64,000 nt of DNA from Symbiodinium natans (GCA_905221605.1 CAJNDS010002492.1:1-64000), one strand, 5' to 3'; numbered from the stretch's first letter, positions 1-11,341 are shown. Notes: generated by a model from the sequence alone, not told the origin. Program-made: numbers and translations.

Positions 1-707
1 GGTTGCCAAGTTGCCGCCAGCACTGCTGACCCGTCCGGAAGTATGAACGTTGACTCGGAGGAATTTTGTGCAAGCAGAATGTCCTGGAATTCGGTAGCTT
101 GGCTTTCCAGTGCAAGGACGGCATGTGTGATGTTGCTGACTCTCGTCCGAGTCCAGGTGGATGTTGACGATGTAGATGTCGACGATATAGATGTTGACGA
201 TGTAGACATCGACGTGCTGGACGTGTGCGAGGTGGATGTTGCCGTGGACACTGTTGATGAAGAAGCTGAGGTGCTTGACGTGGAGGCAGAAGTGCTTGTA
301 AATGAGCTTGTGGTTGTTGTGATTGTTGTTGTGGAGGGAGCAGGGGGAGCGCACCCCACAGTGCTTGGGGTGTAGAAGGATGTGCAGCCGGGAAAGCTGC
401 GAGTGGGCTCACTTGGAACATCCTCTGCGCAAATTGCCTTGTCCTTCAGCCAGCACTTCGCAGGAGAATGGCACTTGGAAAAGCCATTGCAACCTGCAGT
501 TGTGTCGCACGCCGCCGCACATGCGCCAGGCGTGCCGTCGTCTGGGCTCGAGATAGCGTCGAACGCGACGTTGCCAACGTCATTGCCTTCACTTTGCCAA
601 ACAATATCCTTGCCCGGCGTCAGATATGAGGCAGCAGCAGGGTACAGCCAGACCCAGAAGAGGAGCCAGAATCGGGCAAGAGCGGCCCTGAAGCAGTAGC
701 CGGTCAT
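1..707 (-). CDS. Secreted PAN/Apple-like protein with Ser/Thr-rich linker, N-terminal part (runs off left edge)
   Basis: An open frame of 235 codons starts at the ATG at 705-707 and is still open at base 1. Residues 1-29 form a signal peptide: a basic start, then a hydrophobic run with ARFWLLFWVWLYPAAA. Residues of about 30-115 contain paired cysteines (GACAAACDT, GCNGFSKC, AKCWLKDK, FPGC) in the spacing of a PAN/Apple adhesion module. About 60 residues of almost pure Ser/Thr/Ala follow, a mucin-like linker that would be O-glycosylated. A more ordered stretch (ATEFQDILLAQ, STFILPDGSAVL) then reaches the edge. The plus-strand frame over the same bases (Val/Asp-rich) is the antisense of the Ser/Thr linker. 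The protein is probably secreted or cell-surface. Domain identity is inferred from the cysteine pattern; the existence of the gene is well supported. Confidence 0.75.
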   Translation of the reverse strand, partial: MTGYCFRAALARFWLLFWVWLYPAAASYLTPGKDIVWQSEGNDVGNVAFDAISSPDDGTPGACAAACDTTAGCNGFSKCHSPAKCWLKDKAICAEDVPSEPTRSFPGCTSFYTPSTVGCAPPAPSTTTITTTTSSFTSTSASTSSTSASSSTVSTATSTSHTSSTSMSTSSTSISSTSTSSTSTWTRTRVSNITHAVLALESQATEFQDILLAQNSSESTFILPDGSAVLAATWQ

Positions 708-1086
708 GATTGCCCATCAGGAGCTTCGGCTGAATGTCTTGCTCTTAAACGGGCTGTGCCCTTGTAGAAGAAGCCCGTTGCCCTACTTGCCTTCTTCCGG
801 GATTTTGGGGTCCCTTTGTCTTAATTGACAGGGGAGGTTAGAGTTGAGTTCAGGGATTCGTTTTGTCTTCCGGGGGGGGTGCGGGTCAAGCATCACTGGA
901 GGAAGCTGGAGGCTGAACCTCTGCCCGCACGCATCTTGCTGATTGAAGCTTGGTGAGGGGGGTTTAGGGTTTAGGGTTTAAGGGGTGCTTTCTGTGTTTG
1001 TGTGGTCGGGTATCTGGCTTCCAGCGCTTGCCGTTCCGAGCTCCCTTGCATGAACCCTATCCCATGAAAACATGAGCATGTTTAGC

Positions 1087-1182
1087 AGACGGGGGTATAC
1101 GAAAGTAAGCGACCCCACATTTCGACCCCAAATAGTAGGATTCCCTTAGAGTAAGGACCCCAATAAGATTCCTAGCCCTAAA
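1087..1182. mobile_element. M2-family inverted-repeat element, right side replaced by telomere repeats
   Basis: It begins GGGGGTATACGAAAGTA and shares the internal AAATAGTAGGATTCCCTTA and AAGGACCCCAATAAG blocks with the copies at 2335, 8304, 11627 and 17691. The right terminal repeat is missing where a CCCTAAA array starts at about 1183. Confidence 0.6.
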
Positions 1183-1324
1183 CCCCAAACCCCAAACCCT
1201 AAACCCTAAACCCCAAACACAGATATTCAAGCCCAGGGGTTTGCCCACGGGGGCCCCATGCAGCCTCGGGATTGGGGATCCTAGCAGGTTGGGATGTTTT
1301 AGGGTTTAGGGTTTAGGGTTTAGG

Positions 1325-1440
1325 GCTATAGGGGTCGGAATCTATAGTGATCGGAATAACTACGAATCTTATTCCCTTATGGCCCCTTTATGATTGTACT
1401 AGAATGAACCCCCAAACCCCCATTCAAATTCTTAAGGCTC
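1325..1440 (+). mobile_element. M8-family dispersed element
   Basis: GGTCGGAATAACTAC, TTCCCTTATGG, CCCTTTATGATTGTACTA and CAAATTCTTAAGG recur in the same order at 4125-4237 on the opposite strand and partly at 2150-2245. It starts directly after a TTTAGGG array. Confidence 0.6.
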
Positions 1441-1544
1441 CTAAGTTGCGCGGGCGTCGGCCGACATCAGGCAGCCAAAAGCCCGCCTGCACTCTGAACT
1501 GTATGCCCCTCCTTCCTGCGACCCTCCTTAGAGGACATCACACA

Positions 1545-1615
1545 GTTTAGGGTTTAGGGTTTAGGGTTTAGGGTTTAGGGTTTAGGGTTTAGGGTTTAGG
1601 GTTTAGGGTTTAGGG
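1545..1615 (+). repeat. Interstitial telomere array (TTTAGGG)x10
   Basis: Ten near-perfect heptamers in TTTAGGG orientation, flanked by unique sequence on both sides, so this is internal and not a chromosome end. Confidence 0.95.
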
Positions 1616-2149
1616 CAGTCCTTTCGCACGCTCCATGGACTGAAAATACCACAGGAACACCGCCACAAAGACCCTTGATTCTCAAGAGTCCCCAAAGCTC
1701 TGCACAGGGGAACATACAAGACCGTGCTCCCGGCTTTGGGAGAGCCATCCCCTCTGGGGACCTTACGGTCATTAATGTCAAGCGGTATCGGGTTCACCTT
1801 CTCAAGTCTCTCAAGTCTTACACACAGGGCTTTCGAGCACACAGGTAACGCAAGCCGAGAAGGTGTGACAAAGGACAACCTCAGCGAACCTTGCTTGCGT
1901 GCATCATCCGGTCTCTCTTACGTCCGACGCGATTCAGTTCATGCAGCCTTTCCGGGCAGAGCGCCCGGTGCCAAGTTGGCAAGAGACTTGGCGGTTAATG
2001 CCGCTAGTTCAGGCAGCGATATGCCTCGGCTGCTGAACTGGCTGCTCATACAGCACAGCCAAGACATTCAATGCTTAGCCACATTGATGGTGCCCTGCTT
2101 GTTTTGCAGGGGTGGAAGGGTTTCCCCCTTGTATACTTACAGGTACCAG

Positions 2150-2245
2150 AGGGATCGGAATGATTACTAACTGTATTCCCTTAGGGTCCCTTTATACTTA
2201 TACTACAATAACCCTCCGGAAAACCCTATTCTAAATTTTCAGCCC
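2150..2245 (+). mobile_element. M8-family element, 5' two thirds
   Basis: GGATCGGAATGATTACTAA, TTCCCTTAGGGTCCCTTTAT, ACTACAATAACC and CCCTATTCTAAATT match the other M8 copies. The 3' terminal part has diverged. Confidence 0.55.
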
Positions 2246-2334
2246 CTCTATTGCTTTTTTTTAAACGGTGTTTTTTTAAGGTGGACGATTCGGGTTCGGG
2301 TTGATCGTGGGTTTGGACTATGGGCCGCCAAACT

Positions 2335-2456
2335 CATACACATGGGGGTTTACGAAAGTATAGGGGACCCCAAAATATAGATCCCCAAAATAGTAGGATC
2401 CCCTTACAATCAGGACCCGAATAAGGTACCCCCCTAATTTCGGAGACTCTCGCATG
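2335..2456. mobile_element. M2-family inverted-repeat element, full length
   Basis: The left end CATGGGGGTTTACGAAAGTA and the right end TTTCGGAGACTCTCGCATG are imperfect inverted repeats. The interior AAATAGTAGGATCCCCTTA is shared with four other copies. No coding capacity; a MITE-like non-autonomous element. Confidence 0.6.
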
Positions 2457-3055
2457 AATCTGAGACCTGAAGCTAAACTCAGCCTTTGTCTGAGCGGCTG
2501 TGGCACTGTTCCCACAGAATTGCGTCAGCGTTGTCCTGGCGAGAACTTCTAAAGCCTTCGCGATCAATAACCAAACGAGGTTGATGGGCAAAGAACTACC
2601 TAAACCCAGGCTTGCGTGGTCTTTACGTGGTCGGCAAGTATGCAAGGAAGGAGCACTATGGGGCGCACACGTTGAGGGCCTCAGGGCCTCCAGAGCACTT
2701 GAGCCAAGTGGCATCACACCAATGGGGATGAACTGAAGCACGGATAGCCTCCAATGGGAGTTTATGCGAGTTGATGAGTTGATGGGGTTTTGGGGTTCCA
2801 TTTGCAGCCTGAACTGGCAGTGCCAGATGCTTCTGGCCAGGGGCTTGTCATCTAGGGAAGCCCTTAGTGGGATCTTTTCTATGTTTCTTCTTGGGTTTAA
2901 GAGGATCATCTTCGGGAATATTTTTCAGAGGGCTTTAAGGGCCATCCTAGTTATGTTTCATGGTCTCAGGGCCTCGCTGGGTTGAAGGTTCTGGTTCACT
3001 GAAATCTCGCAGGTGTCAAGTGGGGTAGTTTATCGAGTCTCTCTCCGTGTTTTTG

Positions 3056-3155
3056 CCTAAACCCTAAACCCTAAACCCTAAACCCTAAACCCTAAACCCT
3101 AAACCCTAAACCCTAAACCCTAAACCCTAAACCCTAAACCCTAAACCCTAAACCC
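3056..3155 (-). repeat. Interstitial telomere array (CCCTAAA)x14
   Basis: About 14 perfect heptamers. A second array of six follows at 3255-3306, separated by two related unique segments that both contain 'gagtct' and 'cgacacatcc', so array and flank may have been duplicated together. Confidence 0.95.
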
Positions 3156-4124
3156 ACTCAACAAGAATAGTAGCGACACATCCAACGCGCCCTACCGAGT
3201 TTACGAGTCTCTTCATCCCAACAAGGAGAGGTAACGACACATCCCACTCGCCCAGCTAACCCTAAACCCTAAACCCTAAACCCTAAACCCTAAACCCTAA
3301 ACCCTACTTGCAGCCAGGAAGCAGCGACCAACCTAACGGCATCCCAAGAAGCGTCAGCGGCAGCACCTTTCCTTCGGACTCCAGCTCATCACCTCGAGGG
3401 TTTAGGGTTTAGGGTTTAGGGTTTAAGTTTAGGGTTTAGGGTTTAGGGTTTAGGGGTACCTTCGAATCTTGGGGTCATAAGGTCACAGGGCTTGGTTCAG
3501 GGCTGCTGGTAGCTAGGCAGGGTGTAGAGACAAGGTCACAGGGCTCAGTTTGGTGCTTTAGGGTAGCTAGACAGGGTTTTGGGCATGGCCCTGCGGTCAA
3601 TTTTTGCCGATGGAAGAAGACAGAAGCCCTAAACCCTAAACCCTAAACCCATAACCCCTAAACCCTATAAACCCTATAAACCCTAAACCCCTAAACCCTA
3701 AACTTAAACCCGAACTCTTCGCGAGTCTGTTCTCAGCCCGGCGGCCAAGGCAGCTGATAAGCTCCGCTGCCTGCTCCAGCTCTGTGGGCGAGGGGTCCGG
3801 TGGCATGACCTTAAGACTTTGGGGTTTTTTCACCCTAAACCCTAAACCCTAAACCCTAAACCCTAAACCCTAAACCCTAAACCCTAAACCCCAAACCCTA
3901 AACCCTAAACCCCAAACCCCAATTTTGGGGCGTCGGGGGGGTCGGATGTGGGGGGACCCTGGGCCCCAGGGCTGGCGGGTCTCTGCCAAGGCACTCCCGT
4001 GATGCTCTGCGACATCTTTGGCATGGTGCAGGTACTCCTTCGCAATTTGGGAGGAAGCCCTAAACCCTAAACCCTAAACCCTAAACCCTAAACCCTAAAC
4101 CCGAAACCCGTCGAGACAGAAGTA

Positions 4125-4237
4125 ATACAGGGGCCTTAAGAATTAGAATAGGGTTTTGGGGATTATGATAGTGTATTTATCAAGGGACCATAAGGGAACT
4201 ACTATTAGTAGTTATTCCGACCCCCAAAGTAATCAAC
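4125..4237 (-). mobile_element. M8-family element, minus orientation
   Basis: Its reverse complement reads GGGGGTCGGAATAACTAC ... AATTCTTAAGGCCCC and matches 1325-1440 along its length, so the family is dispersed in both orientations. Confidence 0.6.
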
Positions 4238-5021
4238 AACTTCCTGTTTCTGCAGCGCGATCTGGCGAACCCAGGCTACCCGAAATGCTGCGCTGCTAGC
4301 TGCTCACTTCACTAGTGAACACAAGCAATCCAGAACCAGCATTGCTGTGACTGATGCGAACCATGCTGGGCCTAGGCTCAGGGTTTCGGGTTTAGGGCTC
4401 AGTGGTTGAATCGCTCACACTCGGACAACCCAGGCGTCCCAAAGTTTATCTTCGGTGAAGCCCATTCGGGCCGCTGTGATACTAAGCTCTGTTTCCGGGT
4501 GCTACTCTGGGTGATACTCATTCGAGAAGACTCAGTTGCCAGTTACTTCCAGGATACATACTAGGATTTAGGGTTTAGGGTTTAGGGCTTTCGTCGCCGG
4601 GGCGCGTTCTGTACCTCATGCTCGTCATGAGGGTGCGCGATCGGTTCAGCAAGAACCGATGTCGCTCCTGAGCATGCCATGGACTCCCAAGCCCTGACTT
4701 TTCTAAGCGCCATCGCAGCCCAACGGTCCTCAACCCCCCGAAGCACAACATGCCCTTCAATGGCCACGCATGCATCCCTAAACCCTGAACCCTGAACCCT
4801 ACATCCTAAACCCTAACAAAGCTGCCGCCCAAGACTCGGCAGACTGATTGACCTGAGCCGCAGTAAGGGGGGATGTCAGCAGCCAGCTGCACATCCCTGA
4901 AGCACCAACACAACCCTAGAGGTTCATCTGGGGGGTTTACGATGCAAAGCTGGGAGTACGCACATTCGCAATGCTGGACCCGACTTGCTGCACAAAGCTT
5001 CGCTCCCCCAAAACCCTGCAG

Positions 5022-5107
5022 GGTTTAGGGTTTAGGGTTTAGGGTTTAGGGTTTAGGGTTTAGGGTTTAGGGTTTAGGGTTTAGGGTTTAGGGTTTAGGG
5101 TTTAGGG
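5022..5107 (+). repeat. Interstitial telomere array (TTTAGGG)x12
   Basis: Twelve perfect heptamers end just upstream of the short duplicated phrase 'ctaccagtgcgagtt' at 5108-5141 and about 60 bp from the membrane-segment island at 5162-5222. Confidence 0.95.
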
Positions 5108-5161
5108 CTACCAGTGCGAGTTAGGGCTACCAGTGCGAGTTCCGGCTTGAGGATTTAGGGC

Positions 5162-5222
5162 GCCTCGTTTCCCAGGTAGACCAAGACGAAGATGGACACC
5201 ATGAGCGAGATGCTGACCTTGC
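5162..5222 (-). CDS. Exon-like island: membrane segment
   Basis: The minus strand encodes a hydrophobic helix (VSISLMVSIFVLVYLGNEA) of about 20 residues. It lies between telomere arrays, on the same strand as the islands at 6549 and 6942, and could be an exon of the same multi-exon membrane protein. Splice sites were not resolved. Short length makes chance possible. Confidence 0.4.
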
Positions 5223-6548
5223 TTCATGGGCTCCCTTTGAAGCTCAGTTAGCACACCGGGAGCCCTCGAACCCAAGAATCCTAAACCCTAAACCCTAAAC
5301 CCTAAACCCTAAACCCTAAACCCTAAACCCTAAACCCTAAACCCCTAAACCCTAAACCCCTGAACCCCTGAACCCTAAAACCTCCAGGCTCTGAAGCCCT
5401 CAACCCCCGATGCTTGCCCTCCTGAAGAACTCTGCTTCAAAAATCTTCTGGGACCGAGGAGTCAGGGCTTAGGGAATAGGCCTCACCCAAAAAAACAACG
5501 AACACCCAAAACCCCATTAAAAGCACCATGCAGCCTGAACCTCCAGAATCCTAAACCCTAAACCCTAAGCCCTATTAAGCACCATACCTGAACCTCCAGA
5601 ATCCTAAACCCTAAACCCTAAGCCCGATTAAGCACCATACCTGAACCTCCAGAATCCTTAACCCTAAACCCTAAGCCCTATTAAGCACCATAAAGCCCGA
5701 ACCTCCAGAATGCTTAAAAAGTGGCGGTGCCGGCCACCACCAGGGAGGCGAGGTTGACCCCGCTGAATTCCGTGTAGTCCTTGCGTTTCCGGGTTTAGGG
5801 TTATATGTGCGGTTGAGGGAGCTCATGGCGGGGTGCATGACTTGAACGAACAGTCTGGCTGCTTTAAGGTTGAGCCCGTTTAGGAGCTTTTGCAGGCTTC
5901 AATCCTCGCAGAGTTGCAGGATCTTGGTGTGCTAGGGCGCACGTGCATCTTGTCTACACTGCGTGCGCCCAACGAGGATTGAATGCATTGCCGTCACCAG
6001 GCTCTTGTTGGGAATGACGCCGAGCTGGCGGGTGGGCATCGCATATCACATGTTATATATTCGCATCGGCCTCGGCCGAGAGGCCTCTAGAACAAGCAGA
6101 CCAGGACTTGGTCTTCTCCCTTCCCCCCGCCCCCCCCGCCGCCTCGCTGGGACCCCTTCTCCGGGATCAACTCTAAACCCTAAACCCTAAACCCTAAACC
6201 CTAAACCCAAAAACCCCCCCAACCTCACTTATGCTGCTGGTGCAAAGATTCAGGATTGGACAGTCGACGTGAGCGTCCGGTGGCTTGGGCCGGCCCGGCT
6301 GCCCAGGCGGCGCGCGCAAGCGCTTATACGTCTATTTTCGTATACGGGACTTGTCGCTGTCGAAATCTATTCTCCAAGAGAAAAGGTCAGAGCATAACTG
6401 GCAGATATGTGATAGCATATATATATATATATATATATATATGCGTGTGTGTATGAACAAATAAACGGTGCAAATACAAACGAAAAACAATATAGACGCA
6501 AACCTATGCATGTATGTGTTGAAAAGTGCTTTCGATACTTGGTGGCAG
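5223..6548. other. Non-coding repeat stretch
   Basis: Contains a CCCTAAA array at 5278-5345, then three tandem copies of about 57 bp at 5521-5715 (each with 'cctgaacctccagaatc' followed by CCCTAAA units and 'ttaagcaccat'), a short array at 6171-6209 and an AT microsatellite at 6415-6443. No exon recognised. Confidence 0.55.
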
Positions 6549-6634
6549 ACACTTGCGCGGGCGAGCTTCCTCGATGAGCATGCCGGCGACCAAGTCGCCC
6601 AGGATGAGGATCAGGAAGAAGAAGAACTCTGCCT
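6549..6634 (-). CDS. Exon-like island: membrane helix with acidic/basic tail
   Basis: The minus strand reads a strongly hydrophobic stretch (EFFFFLILILGDLVAGMLI) followed by EEARPRKCL, a typical transmembrane helix leaving the bilayer. Flanked by element-like AT-rich sequence on the right and microsatellite on the left. Probably the same gene as 6942-7025. Function unknown. Confidence 0.5.
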
Positions 6635-6941
6635 TATAACGGCCGGCGGCCTCTTTTCTGTTTCCCTTATACCTTAATATAGCCCCCCTAGAGACCCCAA
6701 CAAGAACCCCCGACAAAACAGAAACGTACTTAAAGAGACCACCAACCAATATGAACTCTGCCGGAAGAGGCTAAGAAATCCCGGCGCAAGTTGTTCCGTA
6801 TGCATGGCTTAGCCCCCAAGGAGAACTTCAGCCAAATTGAAAGAATCCTAAACCCTAAACCCTAAACCCTAAACCCTAAACCCTAAACCCTAAACCCTAA
6901 AAACTCCGAAAGCCAGGGCGAGGAGCGGAGAACGCACGCAC

Positions 6942-7025
6942 CCTGAGGTGGTAGAACTTGCCCCACTCGGTGCAGAGCTGCCGTAGCTTGCGCCAGCCCG
7001 CCACGGTGTTGACGTCCTCCAGAGT
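6942..7025 (-). CDS. Exon of unknown protein with candidate GT splice donor
   Basis: The minus strand encodes 28 residues of strongly protein-like sequence (LEDVNTVAGWRKLRQLCTEW, then GKFYHLR), directly followed by GTGCGT as a candidate 5' splice site. A TTTAGGG array starts three bases beyond its upstream edge and a CCCTAAA array lies 40 bp beyond its downstream edge, so the flanking introns carry telomere repeats. Confidence 0.6.
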
Positions 7026-7027
7026 CT

Positions 7028-7180
7028 AAGGGGTTTAGGGTTTAGGGTTTAGGGTTTAGGGTTTAGGGTTGAGGGTTTAGGGTCTCACGCCTGCGAAATG
7101 CGAAGGGTTTAGGGTTTAGGGTTTAGGGTTTAGGGTTTAGGGTTGAGGGTTTAGGGTTTAGGGTTTAGGGTTTAGGGTTC
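7028..7180 (+). repeat. Two telomere arrays separated by 24 bp
   Basis: 7028-7083 and 7108-7180 in TTTAGGG orientation, each with one TTGAGGG variant unit at the same relative place, which suggests a local duplication of array plus spacer. Confidence 0.9.
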
Positions 7181-7325
7181 CGTGTTATGGTCCCTTAGGT
7201 TGTCTAGGGTATAGAAGGGGTAGATAAGGGGTCCCCTTTTTAAGGCCCATATTCAGAGATCATGTAACTACCCTAAGACAGAGGGGTCTGAGGGGCCTAT
7301 GGGTGTTCTCGTAGGTTCTGGGATT

Positions 7326-7460
7326 CTAGGACATCAGGGTTTTCGTCCACTAAACCCAGGAGTAACCCAGGAATCAAAAGGGTGCCCTTTTGGTTGTAAG
7401 GGGAGTATAAGGGAACCCCAACCCTAAACAAAAGAAATAAGGGCCTACTCCGGGTCCTAG
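7326..7460. mobile_element. M7-family element
   Basis: Starts CTAGGAC and ends GTCCTAG (inverted). Interior blocks CCCAGGAGTAACC, AAAAGGGTGCCCTTTT, TATAAGGGAACC and AAGGGCCTAC are shared in order with 22153-22255. Confidence 0.6.
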
Positions 7461-7574
7461 TAGCCCTAAACCCTAAACCCTAAACCCTAAACCCTAAACC
7501 ACATCTAGACCAAGGGGCTGAGAGGTCGAGCACCGGAAGCATGTCGACCTGCCCGGAAAACCGAACGGGAGAAA

Positions 7575-7648
7575 GGTTTAGGGTTTAGGGTTTAGGGTTT
7601 AGGGTTTAGGGTTTAGGGTTTAGGGCTTAGGGTTTAGGGTTTAGGGTG
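7575..7648 (+). repeat. Interstitial telomere array (TTTAGGG)x10
   Basis: About ten heptamers with a single TTAGGG-shift variant (CTTAGGG) in the middle. Confidence 0.95.
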
Positions 7649-8206
7649 ACCTAGCACTCATGGGTCGGGTAGGTGAGGGAGCCATGAATTCTTCGCAATG
7701 TTGTCAGACAGGCCCCTGCTTCTGAACCTCGGCTTAATAAATTTCAGCTCGAGTGGTCATACCAAGCTCCATGCCTACATGCGATTTCCCAAACACTATC
7801 CTCCTGACGTACCAGTCGCTTGAATTTACGGTTTAGGACTCCTAAACCAAAAGCCCCGGGCTCTGCCCAACCCAAGGGGCAGAACCCTAAACCCTAAACC
7901 CTTTTTGCAACTGGGCTTGAGGACCTGCCAGATACTTGCATCACGGCCATTCGTGTTCACCCAAAACCCTAAACCCTAAACCCTACACCTCTTCCGTCCA
8001 TTCCCTTCCTTACTGTCCGCCTCGGCCGGGCAGTGGCGGCGAAACTCACGGGAGACGGACAGCATGGCGGCACAGCTGCGCATCAGAGACCGCCGCCTCC
8101 GGGAGTCAGGGTTTAGGGTTTAGGGTTTCGGGTTTAGGGTGTAGGGTTTAGGGTTTAGGGTTGGGATAGTATTAAAAATCTAAGTTTCTATTCCTGAGCC
8201 AAAATG

Positions 8207-8303
8207 AGATGTTCCCCCTTATACTAAGAGTCCTTCATAGGGATTATACTAGGGAATGCTAGAATCCCCATTCAGGGCTGTTCGTGTAAGGGCGTACATC
8301 CCA
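8207..8303. mobile_element. M1-family inverted-repeat element
   Basis: The left arm GATGTTCCCCCTTATACTA and the right arm TGTAAGGGCGTACATCCCA are inverted repeats of each other. About 97 bp with no open frame. An M2 copy starts at the next base, so the two elements abut or are nested. Confidence 0.7.
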
Positions 8304-8394
8304 AGAGCCCAAATAGAGACCCCCCAAATAGTAGGATTACCTTAGAATAAGGACCCCAATAAGGCACCCCTATTTTCGGAAACCCCCATATGGG
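8304..8394. mobile_element. M2-family element abutting M1
   Basis: AAATAGTAGGATTACCTTA and TTTTCGGAAACCCCCATATG match M2. The left terminal repeat is lost at the junction with the M1 copy. Confidence 0.55.
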
Positions 8395-9062
8395 CTGTAG
8401 GAGTCAGGGAGGCTTGGGTTCTTTGCTTGCTGGTGCACTTATCGACTTGTGCATGTCCCTAGGCAGGGCCATGCGCTTATACTGGCTTAAGGTGTCCAGC
8501 CTTTTCACCCCCTAAGCCTTTCTGTAACCCAGGAGCCCATATAACCGTCAAACGTTAAGCCCTGGGCTTCAGGATTTGGGAGCTTAGGGTTGAACCGCAG
8601 TGCAAGGTTTGGGTGTGAGGGTCCTGGGGGCTTGGAGTATGTGGGGGCTGGCGCAAGGTTTTTCAGGATGTGCCCGGCTTTTTCAGGGGGAGTTTGGCAT
8701 GCTCAACATCTTCAAGCTGGTCAATCCTCGGTGCTTGGGCAAGGCAGTGCTTTGACTCCGTGGGCTTCACCATTATTTGTTTTTTTAAAATCTCTTGTTT
8801 GAGGGGGCCCAAGTGAAGGGACCCCTTGGTAAGCTACTGCTACCATGCTTGGAGTGGGAGGCTTCGGGGTCTAGGCAGTCGGCAATCGGACTTGTCTTTC
8901 TGCGAGATTTCTGCAGGGCAAGGCTTCGGATGTGGCATTTTGTGGTACATGGGAGGACTTGGGGTTTAGACAAGACCTTGAACCCGAAACCCGAAACCCT
9001 AAACCTGTCCCCTAAACCCTGAACCCTAAACCCCTTTTTTGTCAACCCAGACTCCTCACCTG

Positions 9063-9166
9063 AACCCTAAACCCTAAACCCTAAACCCTAAACCCTAAAC
9101 CCTGAACCCTGAACCCTGAACCCTGAACCCTGAACCCTGAACCCTGAACCCTAAACCCTGAACCCT
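9063..9166 (-). repeat. Telomere-variant array, mostly (CCCTGAA)n
   Basis: Five CCCTAAA units are followed by seven or more CCCTGAA units in a row. A run of one variant suggests local homogenisation and not random decay. Confidence 0.9.
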
Positions 9167-10511
9167 AGAAGGCAAAGGATGCCAAAGCCTCCACATGTCC
9201 ACACCACCGACGGCAATGAAACTCAAGGATGAAAGCATGCCTTAGGCCAGCAATTACATCTAGGATTCTTTTTTGCCACTCGCCTCGAAAAAACTCCTGG
9301 AGGCTACTGCAGAGATGAAGGAAACATACTTAGACTCTGCCCACAATAAGTATCCAAACTTATGAAGTCGCGGTCTTGGAAAATATTGTCCAGAGGATTG
9401 CTCGCAAGTTTGCAGGATTTAGGGCTTAGGGTTCAGGGTCAACGGCTAGATCAGAGGGCCACTTCCTGAACGAAATTCCGTTTTGGGTTCCTGTTGTGCT
9501 ACTACTGTCCCCGCAGGGAACTGTGCCCCATTGGCCATCTGAACTTCTTTTTTTACCCGGGTTGCAGAAAGGTACGTGGCGCTTACGGGCTCATACATGG
9601 CAGGCCTTTCCTCTCAACATTGTCCTTTTCATGCGAAAATGGGTTACCTGGGTTAGGGTTGAGGCACGTGCCGTTTGCAGCAAAGCAGCAAAGAAAGTTG
9701 GATGGCCAGAAGCCAACGACGAGGATGGTCGACGCGGTTTCTGACATTGCTGCCAAGGCTCTTCGGGTTCAGGAAACATACACTACCCTACACAGCTTCC
9801 ACGGCACACATGACTGCAGTTACACCTACAAGAGGCTTCCTGAACTTTCCGAAGCTCTTGGGGAAAGGTTAAAAAAACACGCCTCGGGGAGTTTGCAGAG
9901 CTTCAGGTTCTTGGTGGGTTGGGGCTTTGGAGTTCGGTCCTGGCCCGAGGAACCAGCCAGTGTTCCGCCAGCGCAGGAAGGATGGAATGAAGATGGCGAT
10001 CAAGGTCAGGACCAGATTTCTTGGCAGAGCAATGTTGGGAGTAGGGTTCGTGGAGCACTAGGAAATTCGTTCAGGCTTTGTGCCCCCCCCCTCTCCCCCC
10101 CCGCCCCCCAAGAAAACGCAAGATGCTTGAAGGAGCTTGTCGTTGTAGTGAGTGTAGTGCTGAAGCTTCCAGTCGAGTGGATAACGTGGTCAGGGTGCAG
10201 GGCATGTGTTGCATCGAAGCTGCTGGGTTCAGACGATCAGGGTTGCAATCATGCATTTAGGAAGGCTTTGACTCTGTAAGCATGGCACGGAATCGGCAGT
10301 CTTCTGCCTTCTTCATCCTGCTTCCACGCTGCCCCAGCAAAGCCTAAACCCAAAAACCCTAAAGCCTGCAACCCTAAACAAACGCTTAGAACCCTTAAAC
10401 CCTGCAAAACCAAGCCTAAATCCAAAACCCGAAATCCTAAACCCCCACTCCAACCGGGTTGGGGGGGGGGGGGGGGGGGGGGGGGGTGGGGGGGTTTGGA
10501 GGGGGTTGGGG

Positions 10512-10543
<32 letters not shown>

Positions 10544-11341
10544 CAACACTGCACCATATATATATATATATTATATATATATATATATGTGTATGTAGGT
10601 ATGTATGTATGTATATATATATATAATACACAGACATTTTTGTTTTTCTATGTGGGACTCGATTCGTTGCCGCTGCCCATCCTGCGGCAGATAGCCATCT
10701 ACACATGTAGCGCGCCTCACTTTGCAAATGCAGCCGAAGCGCATGCGGACCAAAGGGGGTATAATCACCTGGCAACAGAGATTCGACCCTGAAAGGTCCA
10801 ACTGTGGATTGCAGGTGTAGCCTTTGTCTGCGCTTGTCATTTTCGCAGCGGTTGCACTGGCATCCGGCTGTCGTTTAGAAAAGAAAGTGGAAGCCTCACT
10901 TCCATCATTACACACGCACAATGTCCGAGTCACTTTCGGGCCTAAACCCTAAACCCGAAGCCCTAAACCCATAGGGTTTAGGGTGTAGGGTTTAGGGTTT
11001 ACTCATTAAAGCTGGGGTCTCCTTCGAGCTCCCCTCGCCCCATCTCTCTCCAAAAAATCACAATCATCATCAACAACAAACCCTAAACCCTAAACCCCAA
11101 ACTCCAAACCCCAGAGTTTTTAGTCGTAGCACTCACATTACAGCCAAGAACAAAACCATCAACAACCAAATGCTGAGGTCGTGGGCTCTGGCAGGGGGAT
11201 ATGGGGAGGGGCTAAGGGGCTGAACGGGTTTGGGCAGACTGCTAGGAGACCCTAAACCCTAAACCCTAAACCCTAAACCCTAAACCCTAAACCCTTTTTT
11301 GCAACTGGGCCCGCGGACTTAGCCCCAAAACCCTAACCCCC

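Larger units (their letters stand above)
708..5161. other. Gene-poor repeat region with telomere arrays and M2/M8 elements
   Basis: No convincing exon was found. The stretch holds telomere-repeat arrays in both orientations (about 965-985, 1185-1215, 1300-1325, 1545-1615, 3056-3155, 3255-3306, 3398-3452, 3628-3710, 3833-3920, 4058-4105, 4563-4590, 5022-5107). It also holds M2 elements (1087-1182, 2335-2456) and M8 elements (1325-1440, 2150-2245, 4125-4237). The sequence at 1616-2130 is unique-looking but has no protein-like frame that I trust. Confidence 0.6.
7026..11341. other. Repeat-rich stretch without a convincing gene
   Basis: Telomere arrays at 7028-7180, 7465-7500, 7575-7648, 8108-8162, 9063-9166 (mostly the CCCTGAA variant) and 11250-11296; elements M7 at 7326, M1 at 8207 and M2 at 8304; a G-rich run at 10459-10543 and AT microsatellites at 10556-10626. 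A 261-codon plus-strand frame at 9494-10279 crosses poly-C and has no recognisable domain, so it is not called. Confidence 0.5.

Noticed and set aside
9494-10279. 261-codon plus-strand frame
   Set aside because: It crosses a poly-C run, has no recognisable fold, begins with a Cys/aromatic-rich stretch and opposes the strand of all better islands.
10249-10933. Poly-proline and Tyr/Ile-rich frames
   Set aside because: Products of a poly-G run and an AT microsatellite.
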